A stretch of 47,375 nt of DNA, taken from contig CAADGI010000025.1 of NCBI GenBank assembly GCA_900696495.1, forward strand, positions 1-47,375, given 5' to 3'. Below are positions 44,137 to 47,375 of this stretch, in pieces. The stretch is from an uncultured Alphaproteobacteria bacterium. GTDB lineage: Bacteria; Pseudomonadota; Alphaproteobacteria; Micavibrionales; Micavibrionaceae. Positions within the stretch are counted from its first letter, which is position 1. Every line of letters starts with the position of its first letter. The notes beneath the pieces were generated by a model, which saw nothing but the letters and a program-made list of their open reading frames with translations, searched no databases and had not been told where the DNA came from. A program made the position numbers and the translations under genes.

Positions 44137-44207
44137 TGTCATCCCGGCGGAAGCCGGGATCCGGTTGCCAAACTGGTTACTCGATACCGGCTTGCGCCGG
44201 TATGACA
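44137..44207. repeat. Palindromic repeat copy R5 between popZ and valS
   Basis: TGTCAT (44137-44142), hairpin CCCGGCGGAAGCCGGG, then TACCGGCTTGCGCCGGTA, and ATGACA (44202-44207). Closely related to R3, whose first 19 bases are the same. It occupies most of the gap between popZ and valS, that is the valS leader. Confidence 0.9.
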
Positions 44208-44258
44208 ATAAGGGCCGAAATATAAGGGTTTTCAACAATAAAGCAAGATTTAAGGCTG

Positions 44259-44843
44259 CTATTCGTCGCCCAGCACACGCTTGGAAATGCGCTCCATTTC
44301 CTTCTGCAGCAGGCGCTCCACCATGCTCGGCAGGTGCTTGTCGAGCCATTGCTTCAACATCGGCCGCAATTCCTCGCGGACCACGTCTTCCACCGTGTGT
44401 CCCTCGCCCTTGTCGATCGACGCGCGCTTGGTCAGTTCTGTAAATGCGCCCATGACGGAATCCTCCGCGTTCTTGGTAAGAATTGCACTGAGATCATCGT
44501 TCATATCCTTGTTGTTGTCCACCGGCGCGGCGGCTTTGGGCGGCGGCTCGGGTTTCGGCTCCGGTTTGGGTTCGGGCTTCGGCGGCGGGGGTGGAGGTGG
44601 TGGCACAGCTGCAGCCGGGGCCGGTTCCGGCTCTGCCAGGGCCTCTTCCAGCTCCTTCATGTCCACGACGATTTCTTCTTCTTTCACAGGCGCTTTTTCA
44701 GTCAGCTCGATAACATCGTCAGCCGGCGGCGACGGGGCCTCCTGCGCGGGGGCGCCTTCATCGTCGTCGGAAATGATCTGGCGGATGGAATCCAGAATTT
44801 CCTCGATCGAGGGGTCCTGATTGTTATCCTGCTGTTTGGACAT
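44259..44843 (-). CDS. popZ: Polar organizing protein PopZ (DUF2497)
   Basis: Forms a polar scaffold that anchors the chromosome origin in alphaproteobacteria. The 194-aa protein has the short N-terminal helix for partner binding (DPSIEEILDSIRQIISDD), an acidic Pro/Glu/Ala-rich disordered middle with a run of eight prolines and KPEPKPEPKPE, and the C-terminal oligomerisation helices (VVREELRPMLKQWLDKHLPS). The polyproline run should need EF-P. tolC and pcm upstream and valS downstream are the usual neighbours. Confidence 0.93.
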   Translation of the reverse strand: MSKQQDNNQDPSIEEILDSIRQIISDDDEGAPAQEAPSPPADDVIELTEKAPVKEEEIVVDMKELEEALAEPEPAPAAAVPPPPPPPPKPEPKPEPKPEPPPKAAAPVDNNKDMNDDLSAILTKNAEDSVMGAFTELTKRASIDKGEGHTVEDVVREELRPMLKQWLDKHLPSMVERLLQKEMERISKRVLGDE

Positions 44844-44908
44844 GACGTACGGCCTGTTATTCCAATCGAATCAGTTTCGTACATTAGGTGGGGGTTGTCA
44901 AAGAGGGG

Positions 44909-46384
44909 TCAGCCGGGATTGCCTACCCTATCCACATCCATATCGAAATATTGGCGTTCTTTTTTCTGAAGCTTGCCGTCGAGATTGATGGTTTCGCCGC
45001 CAAAACCCAGAACATCGGGCGTCAGCAGGCCAAGCGTGGCCAAAAGAGAAAATTGGGCAACTACCTCGTCGCGGCGGGCGCTCACCAATGCTACCTGCGC
45101 ATCCAGCAACTCCTGGTCGGCGTCGAGGGCATCCAGCACGCTCCGCGCGCCGAATTCTGCCTCCTGCTTGACGCCTTCCTGCGCGATGCGGGCGGCCTCG
45201 ACCTGCGCCTCGCGCGATTTGATCTGCGCGCGGGCGGCCTGAAGATCCTCCCAACTGCGGATGGCGTCCTCGCGCGAGCGGCGCTTGACGTCGAGAATAT
45301 CAAGATAACGGCTGTTGGCGACATGTTTTGCCTGCCTGACGCGGGAGCGCACGGCCCCTGCCTCGTACAGCGGAATGCTGGCCTCGATGCCGATATTGCG
45401 GTCGGTCCTGTCGTCAGACAAACCGCTCGGCGGATCGTAAGTGCGGTCGATGCCTGCGAACAAGCCAACCTGCGGCAGCAATTCGCCGTAAATTCCATCG
45501 ACATCATTTTCAGAAGCCTTGTGCGCGCTGATGGCCGAGAGCACGAGCGGGCTGCTCTCTTCCGCCTGCGTCGTCGCGGCGGCGAGGTTATCGGGAACGG
45601 TGAGCCTGACATCGGGCGGCGCCAGTTTGCCCGGCGCAACGCCGATTACCTGTTCGAACGTCGCGCGTGATGAATTCAGATTGCCCTGCGCGTCGATCAC
45701 GTCGGCTTCGGCGCCGGCCAGGCGCGCGTCCGACTGGCTGACGTCTGTTTTGGTCAGTTCGCCAACCTCAAAGCGGTCCTTTGTCGCCTTGAGCTGGCGG
45801 CTTTGCAGATCCTGGTTCTGGCGGCGCAGTTCGAGCAGCGCCTCGTCGCGGACCACATCCATATAGGCGACTGCCACGGCTTCGAAAATGTCCTGTTCCT
45901 GCGCGCGTAGAAGCTGCGAGCGGGCCTCGATCACGGCGCGGGCCGAGGCCGATTGCGCCATCGTACGTCCGCCACGGTATAAAGGTTGCGTCAACGTGAG
46001 GCCTACACCTTTCGATGTGTTGCTTTCATCGCTGTCGCCATCGTCGGAATTATTGTTAGTGACATCGGCATCGGCCGTGACGGTCGGTTTCCAGCCTGCC
46101 TGCGCCTGCGGCAGTTCTTCCTGCGTCGCCAGCAGATCGGCGCGGCCGGAATTCAGGGCCGGGTTATTCAGGTAAGCCATCCGTAAAACCTGGCTGAGCG
46201 TCAGGGCGTCTGAGACCGGAGCGGCAGGCCTTGCAACCGGCGCCTGAACCTGAGGCGGCTGGCCGTCGAGGCGGTAAATCTCGACATCCTCAGCCGCATA
46301 GGCCGGGAGCCCGAGGGCGAAAGCCACGGGGATAATCTTAAACCCAGTTCTCAGGAGATTTTTATATCTATTTGAAATCAGCAT
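44909..46384 (-). CDS. TolC-family outer membrane efflux/secretion protein
   Basis: Trimeric outer membrane channel. From ATG 46384 the protein is 491 aa with a signal peptide (MLISNRYKNLLRTGFKIIPV, cut after AYA), a 60-residue linker, and the two repeated TolC domains of long helices: LTLSQVLRMAYLNNPALNSG, RAVIEARSQLLRAQEQDIFE, VLSAISAHKASENDVDGIYG and YLDILDVKRRSREDAIRSW. In-frame ATGs at 46408 and 46483 lie upstream, but AGAGAT precedes 46384. The family pumps or secretes through type I systems; cargo unknown. It follows pcm on the same strand. Confidence 0.93.
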   Translation of the reverse strand: MLISNRYKNLLRTGFKIIPVAFALGLPAYAAEDVEIYRLDGQPPQVQAPVARPAAPVSDALTLSQVLRMAYLNNPALNSGRADLLATQEELPQAQAGWKPTVTADADVTNNNSDDGDSDESNTSKGVGLTLTQPLYRGGRTMAQSASARAVIEARSQLLRAQEQDIFEAVAVAYMDVVRDEALLELRRQNQDLQSRQLKATKDRFEVGELTKTDVSQSDARLAGAEADVIDAQGNLNSSRATFEQVIGVAPGKLAPPDVRLTVPDNLAAATTQAEESSPLVLSAISAHKASENDVDGIYGELLPQVGLFAGIDRTYDPPSGLSDDRTDRNIGIEASIPLYEAGAVRSRVRQAKHVANSRYLDILDVKRRSREDAIRSWEDLQAARAQIKSREAQVEAARIAQEGVKQEAEFGARSVLDALDADQELLDAQVALVSARRDEVVAQFSLLATLGLLTPDVLGFGGETINLDGKLQKKERQYFDMDVDRVGNPG

Positions 46385-46492
46385 GAAATCTCTTTTTGTC
46401 CGCATCATCCTAGCAAAACCGGCAAGGCTTTCAAAGAGATGATACGCGAGTAGGTATATATCCCTGTGCGGGCGCGGTTTCAATATGCCGGG

Positions 46493-47158
46493 CTATTTAA
46501 ACACAAAGGCAGGCTGCGGGGCGAAGGCCGGAAGATAATCGGCCCCGGCATCAAACAGGGGCCGGGACGAATATTTATTACCCACGCTGTTGATGGTCAG
46601 GGTCGCCTGCCCCATGACCGCGCCGGGCTGCTTGACGATGGTCATGAGCCTTCCGCCCGGGGCCAGTTGGGCCGCGATGTTCAGCGGCACTTCGGTGACA
46701 GCGCCGTGAATGAATATAATGTCGTATGGACCGCCATTCGCGTAACCGGCGGCCAGCGGGCCGATAGCGGGCGTTATATTCTGGAAACCCAGATGCTGCC
46801 AGGCCTGAATTGCGTAATCCAGAAACTGGCGGTCTTCCTCGAGAACCGTAACAAAACCCGCAATTCCGGCCATGATCGCCGCCGGGTAGCCTGTTCCGCC
46901 GCCGATATCCAGCACCCTGCTGTTTTTGTCGGGACCGGCCGCCTGCACCAGGCGGGCATGGGTTATGGGTTCGGGAAGATAACGTCCGCCGCCGAGCGGC
47001 AGGTCGCCGTCGCCATAGGCGACATTCTGAAGGGGCTTGGGCACAAATGTTTCACGGGGAACATTTCCAAAGGCGGCGAGGATTGCGTCGTCCACGACGC
47101 CGGCCGTATGGATCTGGCTGTCCACCATGTTTTTGCGGGATTGGGAAAAATCGGTCAT
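46493..47158 (-). CDS. pcm: Protein-L-isoaspartate O-methyltransferase-like protein
   Basis: The 221-aa protein has the PCMT fold: MVDSQIHTAGVVDDAILAAF, VPRETFVPKPLQNVAYGDGD, the SAM motif VLDIGGGTGYPAAIMA, and VTVLEEDRQFLDYAIQ. Members repair isoaspartyl residues or act as general methyltransferases; alphaproteobacterial copies beside tolC have not been well studied. It is the first gene of the pcm-tolC-popZ-valS block and is divergent from the tRNA gene. Confidence 0.9.
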   Translation of the reverse strand: MTDFSQSRKNMVDSQIHTAGVVDDAILAAFGNVPRETFVPKPLQNVAYGDGDLPLGGGRYLPEPITHARLVQAAGPDKNSRVLDIGGGTGYPAAIMAGIAGFVTVLEEDRQFLDYAIQAWQHLGFQNITPAIGPLAAGYANGGPYDIIFIHGAVTEVPLNIAAQLAPGGRLMTIVKQPGAVMGQATLTINSVGNKYSSRPLFDAGADYLPAFAPQPAFVFK

Positions 47159-47301
47159 TGGCGGGCTGATATCCGTCTTTGAAATTCACCTGGCACCATG
47201 ATAAAGGCGAAAAACAGTCAAATCTATTTATTTTTGGCCCTTATTTTGACCTTTATTTCCGGAGGGCGTTTCCTCTATTATCCCGGCGACCCACCCTGAA
47301 T

Positions 47302-47375
47302 GGCGCGGTGGCAGAATGGTGATGTAGAGGACTGCAAATCCTCGTATCCGGGTTCGATTCCCGGCCGTGCCTCCA
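47302..47375 (+). tRNA. tRNA-Cys (GCA)
   Basis: The acceptor stem GGCGCGG pairs with CCGTGCC, the anticodon arm GAGGA-CTGCAAA-TCCTC holds GCA at 47334-47336, and the T arm has CCGGG-TTCGATT-CCCGG. The CCA end is encoded and is the last three bases of the window, so any terminator is outside. A possible -10 is TATTAT at 47276-47281; no good -35 is at the right distance. Confidence 0.97.

Noticed and set aside
44281-44820. 179-codon open frame antisense to popZ with a Gly-rich product
   Set aside because: Shadow of the polyproline region of PopZ.

Overview
The window is a gene-dense, almost entirely housekeeping stretch of an alphaproteobacterial chromosome. The evidence is the GANTC adenine methyltransferase CcrM, the polar organizer PopZ next to valS, a split F1Fo ATP synthase with b and b' subunits, the mutY/DUF721/dsbA/smc neighbourhood, and an SOS operator of the alphaproteobacterial GTTC-N7-GTTC type in front of ruvC. 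The order or genus cannot be fixed from sequence alone. No prophage, insertion sequence, CRISPR array or genomic island is visible.

Layout. 1-9651: 3' end of pepN, rnhB, ccrM, folB, an unknown secreted protein and mutY (both on minus), then DUF721, efp, an inositol-monophosphatase-family gene, an OmpA-like lipoprotein-sized protein and a membrane-anchored DsbA. 9655-15776: smc and the Fo genes atpI-B-E-F'-F. 15786-23102: proA, nadD, a candidate small RNA or attenuator, rsfS, rlmH, an EnvC-like protein, ctpA, a divergent polysaccharide deacetylase and rppH. 23099-30048 (minus): yebC, then ruvC-ruvA-ruvB-ybgC-tolQ-tolR-tolA-tolB. 30153-33520: a receiver-domain protein with an unknown partner; then on minus a YmdB-type phosphoesterase, 5-formyl-THF cyclo-ligase, 6S RNA, zapA and a small coiled-coil protein. 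33693-39596: transketolase, GAPDH, a MarR-like regulator and two tandem class I aldolases, i.e. a central-carbon block. 39593-47375: epmA (minus), rpmE and two small ORFs (plus), then valS, popZ, a TolC-family protein and pcm (minus), and tRNA-Cys, which ends exactly at the window edge.

Genes that act together: EF-P (6442) and its lysyl-modifying enzyme EpmA (39593); CcrM, Smc, PopZ and ZapA in cell cycle, chromosome organisation and division; Tol, CtpA and the EnvC-like protein in the envelope; RuvABC under LexA; Tkt, GAPDH and aldolases in sugar phosphate metabolism.

The most unusual signals are: (1) two families of dispersed palindromic repeats (seven copies), three of which have become coding sequence: an in-frame insert in PepN, the C-terminal tail of RuvC and the signal peptide of the EnvC-like protein; (2) nine GANTC sites in 147 bp around the ccrM start; (3) an rsfS gene that appears to start at ATT or CTG behind a strong promoter, a switch-like leader and a terminator; (4) two tandem aldolase genes that share a homologous 5' hairpin sequestering the ribosome binding site, plus patches of near identity that suggest gene conversion.
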